64,000 bases of DNA, taken from contig JADKIQ010000005.1 of the NCBI GenBank assembly GCA_016721245.1, positions 248,001 through 312,000 of the forward strand. Direction: 5' to 3'. Below, piece after piece: positions 43,161 to 52,031 of the stretch. Positions within the stretch are counted from its first letter, which is position 1; each line of letters begins with the position of its first letter. Source of the stretch: Sphingobacteriales bacterium (GTDB lineage: Bacteria; Bacteroidota; Bacteroidia; Chitinophagales; JADIYW01). The notes beneath the pieces were generated by a model that ran no database searches, was not told where the DNA came from, and saw only the letters and a list, made by a program, of their open reading frames with translations. The position numbers and the translations under genes are program-made.

Positions 43161-43646
43161 TTACAGCCCCAGCTTTTTCAGATAAAACTCCAGTTGCCCT
43201 TTTTCCAGGGGTGTTTCAAAAAAAGCTTTGATGTTTTTTTTGCTGTTCACCACCATGGTAGCCGGGATGCTGCCCTGCCAGCGCTTGTCAATATAAGGCA
43301 GCCAGGAAAAGTCACTGCTTTCATTCAGCAAATATACCGGAGCCTGTACACCAATCTTTTTCATTTTAGTCGGCAATTTTTTCAAAGTGCCGGAATTGTC
43401 CAGACTCACAAAAATCAGTTGAATATTGGTATTCTGATGTTCATCATAAAACTTGTTCAGTATCGGCATTTCCATCATGCAGGGACCGCACCAGGTAGCA
43501 AAAAAATTAATGATATATGTTGTATCGTTTGGTTTGATGTAGACTTTTTTTAAGTCTTCAATTTTCACCAATTTTATTTCATTTTGCGCTGTTACATGAG
43601 TTGCAAAGAGCACGACGAATAAAAAAGAAAAAACAGATTTGTTCAT
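43161..43646 (-). CDS. Exported thioredoxin-like protein (TlpA/ResA type)
   Basis: A 161-residue protein with a signal peptide (NKSVFSFLFVVLFATHVTAQ) and a thioredoxin fold. The redox motif CGPC is in 'INFFATWCGPCMMEMPILNKF', and the cis-Pro region in 'RWQGSIPATMVVNSK'. It probably acts as a periplasmic thiol-disulfide reductant, for example in cytochrome maturation. The start codon lies near divergent promoter elements at 43652-43710 shared with the EamA gene. Confidence 0.92.
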   Translation of the reverse strand: MNKSVFSFLFVVLFATHVTAQNEIKLVKIEDLKKVYIKPNDTTYIINFFATWCGPCMMEMPILNKFYDEHQNTNIQLIFVSLDNSGTLKKLPTKMKKIGVQAPVYLLNESSDFSWLPYIDKRWQGSIPATMVVNSKKNIKAFFETPLEKGQLEFYLKKLGL

Positions 43647-43651
43647 ACATT

Positions 43652-43659
43652 CAAAAGTA
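43652..43659 (-). promoter_or_regulatory. -7 element for the thioredoxin-like gene
   Basis: The minus strand reads TACTTTTG, a match to TAnnTTTG, 6 bp upstream of the start at 43646. That would give an almost leaderless mRNA. Confidence 0.4.
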
Positions 43660-43702
43660 CAAAATACTTGCCAGTTTTTTTATGGCTCTTAATTCTAATT
43701 GT

Positions 43703-43710
43703 TACCTTTG
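43703..43710 (+). promoter_or_regulatory. -7 element for the EamA transporter gene
   Basis: TACCTTTG matches TAnnTTTG and ends 8 bp before ATG 43719. It supports the ATG over the upstream TTG at 43668, since the longer form would start before this promoter. Confidence 0.5.
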
Positions 43711-43718
43711 CGCGCAAC

Positions 43719-44606
43719 ATGGAGCAACAGAGAAAAATTCAGGCAGGCGATTGGGTCATGTTCACCGGATTATCGGTGGTTTGGGGCTTTTCATTCTTTT
43801 TTATAAAGAAAGGATTAGAGGTGTTTCAGCCGTTGCAGGTGGCAGCATTCCGTATGAGTATCGCTTTTATTGCACTCATTCCGCTCATTATGCTCAATTA
43901 TAAAAAACTGAGCATTCCGTCTCACAAATGGAAATACATTCCCTTACTGAGTTTATTTGGCAATCTGATACCGGCTGTTTTATTCTGCACTGCAGAAACG
44001 AAAATCGACAGCGGATTGACCGGCATTATGAACTCCACAACACCTTTATTTGCCTTGTTAATTGGCAGTTTATTTTTTGGTGTAGGACTTACACAAAATA
44101 AAATTATTGGCGTTATTGTAGGCTTTGTTGGTGCCATCATTATTGTGCTTTCCAAGCAAAAAGGATTTTCCGGCATTAACATTTTCATTTTAATGCCTCT
44201 ACTAGCTACTGTTTGTTATGGTTTTAATGCCAACATTTTTAAATCCAATTTTCAGACAGAAAATCCGGTGATTATAGCACTGTTACAATATAGTTTTGCA
44301 GCACCGTTTACACTTGTCTATCTTTATTATTCCGGTGCATTTCATCAAATACAGCAGGAGCCTCTTGTTGCATGGAGCAGTATAAAATATTTACTGCTGC
44401 TGGGGGCCTTCGGAACAGGATATGCGCTGGTGTTTTTTAATATTCTCATTCAGAGAACTTCTGCATTATTTGCCACCATGACGACTTACCTTATTCCTTT
44501 GGTGAGTGTTATTGTGGGATTACTGGATAAAGAAAGCATTTTACCCATACATCTTTTTGGTTTATTGGTGATATTAATTGGCGTTTATATTGGCAGCAGA
44601 AATTAG
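43719..44606 (+). CDS. DMT-superfamily transporter (EamA family)
   Basis: A 295-residue inner-membrane protein with about ten TM helices in two EamA repeats ('GDWVMFTGLSVVWGFSFFFIKKGLEVF' in the first; 'MPLLATVCYGFNANIF' in the second). 'TALFATMTTYLIPLVSVIVGLLDKES' is the conserved segment near the end. Members export or import amino acids and other small metabolites; the substrate is unknown. The start is taken at ATG 43719 because of the promoter element just upstream and because translation from the TTG at 43668 would add a second hydrophobic leader. Confidence 0.92.
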   Translation: MEQQRKIQAGDWVMFTGLSVVWGFSFFFIKKGLEVFQPLQVAAFRMSIAFIALIPLIMLNYKKLSIPSHKWKYIPLLSLFGNLIPAVLFCTAETKIDSGLTGIMNSTTPLFALLIGSLFFGVGLTQNKIIGVIVGFVGAIIIVLSKQKGFSGINIFILMPLLATVCYGFNANIFKSNFQTENPVIIALLQYSFAAPFTLVYLYYSGAFHQIQQEPLVAWSSIKYLLLLGAFGTGYALVFFNILIQRTSALFATMTTYLIPLVSVIVGLLDKESILPIHLFGLLVILIGVYIGSRN

Positions 44607-44609
44607 CCG

Positions 44610-44747
44610 CTAATGTCTCTTGCTATCTCCAAAAGTTGGACACTGGCATTTTTTTGCTTTAGCGGCGGCACATGACTGCAGAAATACCGCTACAAATAAT
44701 ATCAGTATTAATTTGAATTTTAAATTCTGAATCTTAAATTGTATCAT
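44610..44747 (-). CDS. Small lipoprotein, 45 residues, unknown function
   Basis: A short minus-strand frame starting at ATG 44745-44747. It encodes a basic leader, a hydrophobic core (LILILFVAVFL) and a lipobox ending in QSC (Cys26), then 'AAAKAKKCQCPTFGDSKRH'. Signal peptidase II cleavage would leave a 20-residue lipid-anchored peptide with a C-x-C pair. Similar tiny lipoproteins ending in Cys-rich, His-terminated tails are common in Bacteroidota. The leader 'FKIQNLKFK' is encoded by DNA resembling an intergenic repeat (TTTAAGATTCAGAATTTAAA), and a related stretch occurs at 17073-17112. It fills the gap between the EamA and carbonic anhydrase genes. Confidence 0.6.
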   Translation of the reverse strand: MIQFKIQNLKFKLILILFVAVFLQSCAAAKAKKCQCPTFGDSKRH

Positions 44748-44766
44748 AGTATAAATTTATAAAAAA

Positions 44767-45279
44767 ATGGCATTAATACTACCCTGCAATGAAATAACGC
44801 CAAAGTTTGGTGAAAATTGTTTTTTAGCTCCTAACGCTACGGTGATTGGTGACGTGCAAATGGGCAACGACTGCAGCATCTGGTTCAACGCGGTGGTGCG
44901 CGGTGATGTAAATTCTATAAGAATAGGCAATAAAGTAAATATTCAGGATGGTGCTGTGTTGCACTGCACCTACGAGAAAACCAAAGTGGTGATTGGCAAT
45001 AATGTTTCCATCGGACATAATGCGCTGGTGCATGGCTGCACACTGGAAGACAATGTGCTGATAGGGATGGGTGCAATAGTAATGGATAACTGCTATGTAG
45101 AAAAAAATGCGCTGATTGCAGCCGGTGCAGTGGTTTTAGAAAATACGCGTGTGGAAGCCGGCAGTATTTATGCGGGTGTTCCTGCAAAAAAGGTAAAACA
45201 ACTTTCTGAAGAAGTTTTTAAAGATCAAAACGAGCGTATTGCCAATAATTATGTGAAATATGCGAGCTGGTTTAAGTAG
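44767..45279 (+). CDS. Gamma-class carbonic anhydrase-like protein
   Basis: A 170-residue left-handed beta-helix built of hexapeptide repeats ('NATVIGDVQMGNDCSIWFNAVVRGDVNSIRIGNKV'). The three zinc-ligand His positions appear in 'GAVLHCTY' and 'VSIGHNALVHGCTLED'. Members hydrate CO2 or serve as structural or metabolic proteins (YrdA/PaaY/CaiE-like); activity should not be assumed. It is followed 6 bp later by the convergent uxs gene. Confidence 0.9.
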   Translation: MALILPCNEITPKFGENCFLAPNATVIGDVQMGNDCSIWFNAVVRGDVNSIRIGNKVNIQDGAVLHCTYEKTKVVIGNNVSIGHNALVHGCTLEDNVLIGMGAIVMDNCYVEKNALIAAGAVVLENTRVEAGSIYAGVPAKKVKQLSEEVFKDQNERIANNYVKYASWFK

Positions 45280-45285
45280 AGCTTA

Positions 45286-46236
45286 CTATTTCCCGAGCTC
45301 TTTCCTGAAATAATCCAACGTTATTTTCAGTCCTTCTGCGCGATCTACTTTTGGCTCCCAGCCTAAAATATTTTTTGCTTTGGTTATATCCGGTTTGCGT
45401 TGTTTCGGATCATCTTTAGGTAAGGGCAAATACACAATTTTAGAGGTTGTATCTATCAATTTTAAGATTTCTTCGGCAAATTGCAATAAAGTAATTTCCT
45501 GTGGATTGCCAATATTTACCGGTAAATGATAATCACTCAGCAATAACCTGTAAATACCTTCCACTAAATCGGATACGTAGCAAAAAGAACGTGTTTGAGA
45601 ACCGTCCCCAAACATCGTCAAATCTTCACCATTCAAAGCCTGACTCATAAATGCCGGTAATGCACGGCCATCGTCCAGACGCATTCTTGGTCCGTATGTA
45701 TTAAATATTCTGATAATTCTTGTTTCCACGCCATGGAAATTATGATACGCCATAGTGATAGCTTCCTGAAAGCGTTTTGCTTCATCATAAACGCCTCGTG
45801 GTCCAACAGGGTTTACATTGCCCCAGTATTCTTCGGGTTGCGGATGCACGGTTGGATCGCCATATACTTCTGATGTAGAAGCAATCAGCATTCTTGCTTT
45901 CTTCTCTTTTGCCAATCCCAATAAATTATGTGTACCTAACGAACCTACCTTCAATGTCTGAATAGGCATCTTCAGGTAATCTATCGGTGAGGCAGGAGAA
46001 GCAAAATGCAAAATATAATCCAATTTTCCGGGCACGTGTACAAAACGGCTTACATCGTGATGGTAATATTCGAAATCTTTAGATGGGAAAAGATGCTCTA
46101 TATTTTTGATATTTCCTGTAATCAGATTATCCATTCCGATAACATGATAGCCTTCTTTCAAAAAACGATCACACAAATGAGAACCTAAAAATCCTGCAGC
46201 TCCTGTAATTAATACTCTTTTCTTATCTTGAGACAT
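45286..46236 (-). CDS. uxs: UDP-glucuronate decarboxylase (UDP-xylose synthase)
   Basis: A 316-residue extended SDR that converts UDP-glucuronate to UDP-xylose via a 4-keto intermediate. The NAD loop is 'RVLITGAAGFLGSHLCDRFLKEG', the catalytic Ser region 'ARMLIASTSEVYGDP' and the Tyr/Lys 'RGVYDEAKRFQEAITMAYH'. The arginine in 'RIIRIFNTYGPRM' and 'DGSQTRSFCYVSDLVEG' are UXS-typical. The adjacent ugd gene, 8 bp upstream on the same strand, supplies UDP-glucuronate, so the pair forms the UDP-glucose to UDP-xylose branch for surface glycans. Confidence 0.94.
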   Translation of the reverse strand: MSQDKKRVLITGAAGFLGSHLCDRFLKEGYHVIGMDNLITGNIKNIEHLFPSKDFEYYHHDVSRFVHVPGKLDYILHFASPASPIDYLKMPIQTLKVGSLGTHNLLGLAKEKKARMLIASTSEVYGDPTVHPQPEEYWGNVNPVGPRGVYDEAKRFQEAITMAYHNFHGVETRIIRIFNTYGPRMRLDDGRALPAFMSQALNGEDLTMFGDGSQTRSFCYVSDLVEGIYRLLLSDYHLPVNIGNPQEITLLQFAEEILKLIDTTSKIVYLPLPKDDPKQRKPDITKAKNILGWEPKVDRAEGLKITLDYFRKELGK

Positions 46237-46243
46237 TTCTTAA

Positions 46244-47581
46244 TTATTGAATGGTGATTGTTTTTCTTCCGATACTGTTATAATAAAACCCAGCTCTCTT
46301 CATATCTTCCAAATCGTATAAATTTCTACCGTCAAAAATTACAGGTTCTTTTAAAGATGATTTTACTTTTGAGAAATCAGGTGTTCTGAATTCTGTCCAT
46401 TCCGTTAAAATGGCAAGAAAATCAGCCCCTTCCGCTGCTTTGTAATAATTATCTGCAAACATTAATTTTGCTTTTTTATCTGCAGGTAAACCTGAAAAAT
46501 ATTGTTGGACATTTGGCATTGCCTCCGGATCATATGCAACAATTTCCGCACCTGCATTTATCAGATCCTCTATAATATACAATGCCGGTGCTTCACGGAT
46601 ATCATCTGTATTAGGCTTAAAAGCCAATCCCCAAAGTGCAATTTTTTTACCTGATAAATCACTGCCGTAATAGCTGATGATTTTTTCCACCAAAATATGC
46701 TTCTGAATTTCGTTGACATTCATTACGGCTTTCAATATTTTGAAATCGTAATTATTTTCGTCTGCAGTCATTGCCAATGCCTGTACATCTTTCGGGAAAC
46801 AACTTCCTCCGTATCCAATTCCGGGGAATAAAAATCTTTTGCCGATTCTGTTATCGCTGCCCATTCCCTGGCGTACCGTTTCAACGTCAGCACCTGTTTT
46901 TTCGCACAAGTTTGCCAATTCATTCATAAAAGAGATACGAACGGCCAGATATGAATTGGCAGCATATTTTGTCATTTCCGAGCTGCGCTCGTCCATGAAA
47001 ATAATCGGATTACCCTGACGCACAAACGGACGATATAATTCTTCCATTAACTTGCGTGCTCTTTCAGAACGGGTGCCGACAACAACTCTGTCCGGTTTCA
47101 TAAAATCATCGACTGCAACTCCTTCTCTTAAGAATTCAGGATTGGAAACCACATCAAATTCTACCGTTGCATTTTTTGCAATCGCTGCAGTAGTACGTTC
47201 TGCCGTTCCAACCGGGACCGTGCTCTTATTGATGATTACTTTGTACTCTTTCATTATTTTGCCAAGCTGGTCTGCAACGCCTAATACATATTTTAAATCT
47301 GCAGCTCCGTCTTCTCCTGGGGGTGTTGGCAATGCTAAAAAAATCAACTTAGCATCTTTGATAGCGTATTCCAGATCTGTTGTAAAATGTAATCTACCTT
47401 CTTTTATATTACGCTGAAAGAGCACTTCAAGGCCCGGTTCATATATTGGAATTTGTCCGGCCTTTAATCTCGCAACTTTATCGGCGTCAATATCAACGCA
47501 AACAACATTATTTCCTGTTTCTGACAGACATGTCCCGGAAACCAAACCAACGTATCCTGTTCCAACTACGGCAATATTCAT
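46244..47581 (-). CDS. ugd: UDP-glucose 6-dehydrogenase
   Basis: A 445-residue enzyme that oxidises UDP-glucose to UDP-glucuronate with two NAD+. The N-terminal domain has 'VGTGYVGLVSGTCLSETG', and the linker helix carries 'TKYAANSYLAVRISFMNELA'. The catalytic Cys is in 'GIGYGGSCFPKDVQAL', and the C-terminal domain has 'ALWGLAFKPNTDDIREAPA'. It shares a transcript with uxs. It lies 94 bp downstream of a polytopic membrane protein gene in the same direction. Confidence 0.97.
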   Translation of the reverse strand: MNIAVVGTGYVGLVSGTCLSETGNNVVCVDIDADKVARLKAGQIPIYEPGLEVLFQRNIKEGRLHFTTDLEYAIKDAKLIFLALPTPPGEDGAADLKYVLGVADQLGKIMKEYKVIINKSTVPVGTAERTTAAIAKNATVEFDVVSNPEFLREGVAVDDFMKPDRVVVGTRSERARKLMEELYRPFVRQGNPIIFMDERSSEMTKYAANSYLAVRISFMNELANLCEKTGADVETVRQGMGSDNRIGKRFLFPGIGYGGSCFPKDVQALAMTADENNYDFKILKAVMNVNEIQKHILVEKIISYYGSDLSGKKIALWGLAFKPNTDDIREAPALYIIEDLINAGAEIVAYDPEAMPNVQQYFSGLPADKKAKLMFADNYYKAAEGADFLAILTEWTEFRTPDFSKVKSSLKEPVIFDGRNLYDLEDMKRAGFYYNSIGRKTITIQ

Positions 47582-47675
47582 ATTTACTTAATTATAAAGC
47601 TTATTGACATACTATTAAGTGTTTACAACAAGTATCTTCTTATTAAATTGAGGTCACAAATGTAATCAATTCTAA

Positions 47676-49061
47676 TCATTTTTTTGCAATCACTGCCTTA
47701 TCTTGTTTTTGAGCATCTGAAAGTATAAATAATGCTATGTAATAGAACGGCATAAAGGGGATTTTATATCTTGCTAAAGCACCGAAATTAAAACTTGTAA
47801 ACCCAACGGCAAATGCAAATATTACAGAAAAAACCAAACAAAACTGGACCTCCGGATTGCCGGCAATTAGTTTAAAAAACCTTATAAACCCTGCTTTAAA
47901 TAACAATGTAATTGTTAAGTATAATGTAGCCACCCCTTCTAATGCGGCGGCTAAAAGTATTGGTTTTTTAATTTCCCATAGATACGGTCTGAATAAAGCT
48001 ACGTTAATGGCTTTGGGAAATATTTTTACTAAGCCCAATGTAGAATATTCAATATCCCCTAATGTATAAAAAGAACCGCCTTGCTCTTTTGTGGAATAAA
48101 CCAGCCAGTTTTGTGTGTCTTTAGCCGTTCTCATAAGCTCTTCCAAAGCATATCTTTCCGCATAAGAAGCCATAGATTGCAGCACTAAACTGCCGGCAGC
48201 TGCACCAAAGAATATGAACAAAGGTGTTGATATAACCTTTAAAAAAGGGCTTTTAATATTATAACGATAACGGGCAAAAACCCACACAGCCAAGGCCGGT
48301 AAAAACGCAAGTATTATATATATTTTAATTTTAAAAATTATAAACCCACCGACAAATGCAAGCAGCAAGTTTTTAATTTTATTTCCTTTTTTAAAAAAAA
48401 GTCCGTATACGTTATAGGTTAACAGTCCGAGCCCTCCTATACAGAGAGGCTCTTTCATTACACCGGTTCCCCAAAAGAATACGGAAGGTATAAACAAACA
48501 GGCAATTGCAATTTGTTTTTTCAAATGTGGATACATATCGTAAAACATTGAAAATAATTTCCAACAACCATAAAAAGCAAAAAATGTAAACGCAATACTG
48601 GTTAGCAGGAAAGATCTTAGAAAAATCAAATTAAAAAATGCTGTTATCCAGATAACTATCGCAGTTGTACCATCTTTTAAAAAGAGTCCTCCTTCAATAA
48701 AAAAAGATGTATCACTAAAAAAACGAAGTGAGTTAAATGATTTTGGATCAAGTATTAAGGAAGGTATTATACCGGGTTGAGAAAATAATACTTTGTTTGC
48801 TCCCATTGCATAATGGTAATAGGTGATCGTATCCCCGCCGTTATAGTAATAATCATACATCAGCGCGGTTAATATGCAGCCCGCTAAACGTGCATACCAT
48901 GCTTTAAGAAAATATTCTTTGTAATGCTGTGGTTTATCTTTAATATAATTTGTTAAATATCTGTGTATTAAATATATGAATAAAGGAACCAAAATAAAAT
49001 CCGTGAGAAAAAACACCGGCTGATGCAGTCTATAATCTATTTGCTGAGGATATAAATACAT
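47676..49061 (-). CDS. Multi-span membrane protein of the surface-glycan region, unknown function
   Basis: A 461-residue protein with about ten to eleven hydrophobic segments. After the first TM segments it has an Asp-containing loop 'ALMYDYYYNGGDTITYYHYAMG', followed by clusters of aromatic TM segments. The overall plan resembles the GT-C type or EpsG-like membrane glycosyltransferases and polymerases, but no defining motif is found. It is located directly upstream of ugd and uxs and close to an aminotransferase for deoxy-amino sugars, so a role in polysaccharide assembly is likely by context only. Confidence 0.65.
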   Translation of the reverse strand: MYLYPQQIDYRLHQPVFFLTDFILVPLFIYLIHRYLTNYIKDKPQHYKEYFLKAWYARLAGCILTALMYDYYYNGGDTITYYHYAMGANKVLFSQPGIIPSLILDPKSFNSLRFFSDTSFFIEGGLFLKDGTTAIVIWITAFFNLIFLRSFLLTSIAFTFFAFYGCWKLFSMFYDMYPHLKKQIAIACLFIPSVFFWGTGVMKEPLCIGGLGLLTYNVYGLFFKKGNKIKNLLLAFVGGFIIFKIKIYIILAFLPALAVWVFARYRYNIKSPFLKVISTPLFIFFGAAAGSLVLQSMASYAERYALEELMRTAKDTQNWLVYSTKEQGGSFYTLGDIEYSTLGLVKIFPKAINVALFRPYLWEIKKPILLAAALEGVATLYLTITLLFKAGFIRFFKLIAGNPEVQFCLVFSVIFAFAVGFTSFNFGALARYKIPFMPFYYIALFILSDAQKQDKAVIAKK

Positions 49062-49392
49062 ATTTGCCCCGAATTCTTACTTTAATATGATTACAATTGT
49101 ATACTACGGTTTAAAAAAATTTAAAGATACAAATTTAAAAACTTCATGTTCGCGTAATCTGTTGAATAAATTAGTTCAGAAGTATAAATTTCCAAAATCT
49201 AACACAAAACATAAGCAGTAGCAGAATAACAAACCCTGTTTGTACCTTTACTAAGAATCTATATGACTATTATTTAATATTTTTATTAAATTAGAGGCGA
49301 TAACATGATACTAAATTCCTTTTTCAAATTTGACAAGGATATACAGAAAATATAAGTGTTATAACTCACAGATACTCCCATTTAAACAAACA
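49062..49392. other. Divergent AT-rich intergenic region
   Basis: 331 bp between the membrane protein gene and the wecE-like gene. It contains no open frame, no clear hairpin terminator and no full TAnnTTTG element. A perfect TCAAATTTGA palindrome lies at about 49324-49333. Nothing else is recognised. Confidence 0.6.
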
Positions 49393-50178
49393 ATGCCGAT
49401 ACCATTTAACAAACCATATTTAACAGGAAAAGAATTATTATATATTCAGGAGGCACTTTCTTCCGGAAAAATTTCTGGAGACGGGGTTTTCTCAAAGAAA
49501 TGTCAATCATATTTTGAGAAAAAATATGGTTACAAGAAAGTATTACTTACAACATCCTGTACTGACGCTCTGGAGATGGCCTCCATTCTTGCTGACATAA
49601 AAGAAGGAGATGAAGTTATCATGCCCAGTTATACTTTTGTTTCTACAGCAAATGCTTTTATTCTCAGAGGTGCAAAAATAATATTTGCCGATAGCCGAAA
49701 AGATAATCCTTGTATTGATGAAACTCAAATTGAATCTTTAATCACATCTAAAACAAAGGCAATTGTTGTAGTGCATTATGCAGGCATTGCCTGTGATATG
49801 GATTATATTAAAAATATATCTGTAAAATACAATCTTTTTTTAATTGAAGATGCTGCTCAGGCAATTGACAGTTATTACAATAACAAACCATTAGGGAGCT
49901 TTGGACACTTTGCTACATTTTCATTTCACGAAACTAAAAATATAACCTGCGGCGAAGGCGGCATGCTAGTAATAAATGACGAAAAATATATAGAAAGAGC
50001 TGAAATTATAAGAGAAAAAGGAACTAATAGAACACAGTTTTTAAACGGGTTCATAGATAAATACAATTGGATTGATGTTGGGTCCTCATTCTTGCCGTCA
50101 GAAATTACTGCTGCTTTTTTGTGGGCACAACTCGAATCTCTGGAGGATATTCAAAAAAAGAATTCAAATCTGGGATAA
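49393..50178 (+). CDS. wecE: dTDP-4-amino-4,6-dideoxygalactose transaminase-like, N-terminal part before frameshift
   Basis: Starting at ATG 49393 (MPIPFNKPYLTGKELLYIQE), this frame encodes about 260 residues of a DegT/DnrJ/EryC1/StrS PLP aminotransferase close to WecE/RffA. 'LLTTSCTDALEMASILADIKEGDEVIMPSYTFVSTANAF' and the PLP Lys in 'FATFSFHETKNITCGEGGML' are intact, as are 'IREKGTNRTQF' and 'VGSSFLPSEITAAFLWAQLE'. The frame breaks at the A7 run 50153-50159 and stops at 50178. One additional A would join it to the next entry. The upstream 21 residues from 49330 are judged non-coding. Confidence 0.92.
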   Translation: MPIPFNKPYLTGKELLYIQEALSSGKISGDGVFSKKCQSYFEKKYGYKKVLLTTSCTDALEMASILADIKEGDEVIMPSYTFVSTANAFILRGAKIIFADSRKDNPCIDETQIESLITSKTKAIVVVHYAGIACDMDYIKNISVKYNLFLIEDAAQAIDSYYNNKPLGSFGHFATFSFHETKNITCGEGGMLVINDEKYIERAEIIREKGTNRTQFLNGFIDKYNWIDVGSSFLPSEITAAFLWAQLESLEDIQKKNSNLG

Positions 50179-50539
50179 ATATTATTCTGCATTCTCACAT
50201 TTAAACTCATTTGTGGATTTACCGGTTCTCCCTGCTTACGCTACCAACAATGCAAACTCCTTTTATATAACTACTCAAAATAAATATACCCGGGATGCAT
50301 TAATAAATCATTTAAAATCGATGGAGGTATCTGCTACTTTTCATTACATCTCTTTGCACCAGAGTCCTTATTTTCATCTCAAACATGATGGCAGAGTTTT
50401 AAAAGAAGCAGAAAGATACACAAACTGTTTATTAAGACTTCCTTTGTATATCGGATTAACAGATGAAACGGACTTAGAGCTGATTGCTGAAGAAACCGGT
50501 TTATTCTTTTCTAATCTTGTAGTTTCGAATGAAAAATAA
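50156..50539 (+). CDS. wecE: WecE-like transaminase, C-terminal part after frameshift
   Basis: Continues the aminotransferase in the second frame with 'RIQIWDKYYSAF', then the C-terminal domain 'NANSFYITTQNKYTRDALINHL', 'VSATFHYISLHQSPYF' and 'ETDLELIAEETGLFF'. The whole protein would have about 382 residues, normal for WecE. Its last bases overlap the next gene by 11 bp. The product makes the 4-amino sugar precursor used in enterobacterial-common-antigen-type glycans (TDP-Fuc4N); here it probably feeds a similar surface sugar. Confidence 0.88.
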   Translation, partial: KRIQIWDKYYSAFSHLNSFVDLPVLPAYATNNANSFYITTQNKYTRDALINHLKSMEVSATFHYISLHQSPYFHLKHDGRVLKEAERYTNCLLRLPLYIGLTDETDLELIAEETGLFFSNLVVSNEK

Positions 50540-52031
50540 AAGCATCTTTTTTTATCAGTTTATCGCAGTTTGCATTTTTGCGTACACGATGAATTTTATA
50601 AACATAAGGAGCATACAAAAGAATAACCCGGCAAACACAGAGCAAAACGCAAGGAGTCTGGTAAATAATGAAACTATTTTTTCCATAGATAACGAATGGT
50701 ATCTGAATCAAATTAAAAACCTGCAGCATGGTTATGGCTTTACGCATGATACTTCAAATTATTTATATACTGTTAGAAGAACACCGCTGTATCCACTTTT
50801 TTACGGGGTCCATTATTTAATTTTTGGAGAGAAAGGCAGTTTTGCCGCCATAAAATATTCTCAAATAATAATCTTTGGAATTTCAGCTGTTTTCTTGTTT
50901 TTAGCCACCCTTAACTTTACCAACAACCGTAAAATCGCCTGGCTAACCTATATATTGTATGGGTTTAATTTACCACTCATCAGCTATCTTTCATTTACAT
51001 TAACGGAAGCAGTTTTCCCGGCTTTAATTTGTTTTATACTCTATTTTTTATCCAGATGCAAATTAAGTTCTAATGGTACAAACTGGTTTATGGTTGGTCT
51101 TTTTTATTCTATTGCTGTTTTAACAAGACCAAACATTGTATTTATTTTATCTACCATTATATTTTGTATTCTTTATTACAACAAATTTGTTTTTAAAAAG
51201 ATAATAACAAACGGATGTTTTTTTGTTTTTGGGTTATCGCTGCTTTTTACACCGTGGGTCATCCGAAATTATATTAAAACCAACGGAGATATCGTGATTC
51301 TGGAAAAATACTATGGCGATCAAATGGATTACGGAATGCCCAACATGCACTTAAAGTATTGGATTGCTTGCTGGATAAACCCTGCAGACTATTCTTCCGA
51401 ACGAATTTCAAACTGCATAATTAAAAATATAAATGATAATGAGCCTGTCTCTGGCAAAGAGCTTGTAGACTCTCTTTTAAACACCATACCTCCAGTTGTT
51501 TTTAAAGGCAACAATAAAAATGAAATTAAAGATTCTTATTCTGTTTTATACAATTACTATAAAGCAAAGAAAATCAATAAAAATTCACATGAATTTTATA
51601 AGATAGAAAAAAAATCCATTCTGCTATTTAAAAATATGAAATCTGATTTCATTTCCAATGCACCTTTACAATATTACATTCTTACCCCTTTGTCATATTT
51701 AAAGAGTTTGATTTTTCAGAGCAATTCCAGTACATTAATTTACATTGAAGATTTCAAAACCAACAAATTAGCATGGGTGGTAAAATTTTGTCTGTTTCTG
51801 CTTAATGTTTTTTGCTTTACTGCTATTCCGTTGTTGCTATTTTACAAAGAGCACACAGATATTTTTTGGAGTACATTTCTGTTTTCAGCAAGTACCATTT
51901 TTATAATATTTTTTGTGAACAAAAATTTTGAGGCGAGATATATTTTCCAATTATTCCCTTACTTATTCATTTCGCTCTCTGTTGTGTGTATCGAAACATA
52001 CGAAAGAATAAAACTAAAATTAAACTTCTAA
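50529..52031 (+). CDS. Membrane glycosyltransferase, GT39/ArnT-like (GT-C fold)
   Basis: A 500-residue protein with an N-terminal TM helix, a luminal loop containing 'IDNEWYLNQIKNLQHGYGFTHDTS' and 'RRTPLYPLFYGVHYLIFG', and about ten further TM segments. The acidic residues in the first loop and the R-x-PLYP element are hallmarks of the PMT/ArnT clan of dolichol- or undecaprenyl-phosphate-sugar-dependent transferases. A soluble periplasmic part (about 270-400) follows, with 'GEIKDSYS'-type helices. Substrate and acceptor are unknown. It overlaps wecE by 11 bp and the convergent CBS gene by 12 bp. Confidence 0.78.
   Translation: MKNKSIFFYQFIAVCIFAYTMNFINIRSIQKNNPANTEQNARSLVNNETIFSIDNEWYLNQIKNLQHGYGFTHDTSNYLYTVRRTPLYPLFYGVHYLIFGEKGSFAAIKYSQIIIFGISAVFLFLATLNFTNNRKIAWLTYILYGFNLPLISYLSFTLTEAVFPALICFILYFLSRCKLSSNGTNWFMVGLFYSIAVLTRPNIVFILSTIIFCILYYNKFVFKKIITNGCFFVFGLSLLFTPWVIRNYIKTNGDIVILEKYYGDQMDYGMPNMHLKYWIACWINPADYSSERISNCIIKNINDNEPVSGKELVDSLLNTIPPVVFKGNNKNEIKDSYSVLYNYYKAKKINKNSHEFYKIEKKSILLFKNMKSDFISNAPLQYYILTPLSYLKSLIFQSNSSTLIYIEDFKTNKLAWVVKFCLFLLNVFCFTAIPLLLFYKEHTDIFWSTFLFSASTIFIIFFVNKNFEARYIFQLFPYLFISLSVVCIETYERIKLKLNF

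Noticed and set aside
43668..43718. Longer EamA protein from TTG 43668
   Set aside because: The -7 element at 43703-43710 lies inside this stretch, and ATG 43719 gives the family's usual N-terminus.
45277..45300. Terminator between the gamma-carbonic anhydrase gene and uxs (GAGCT...AGCTC)
   Set aside because: Only five base pairs with a long loop and no T-run.
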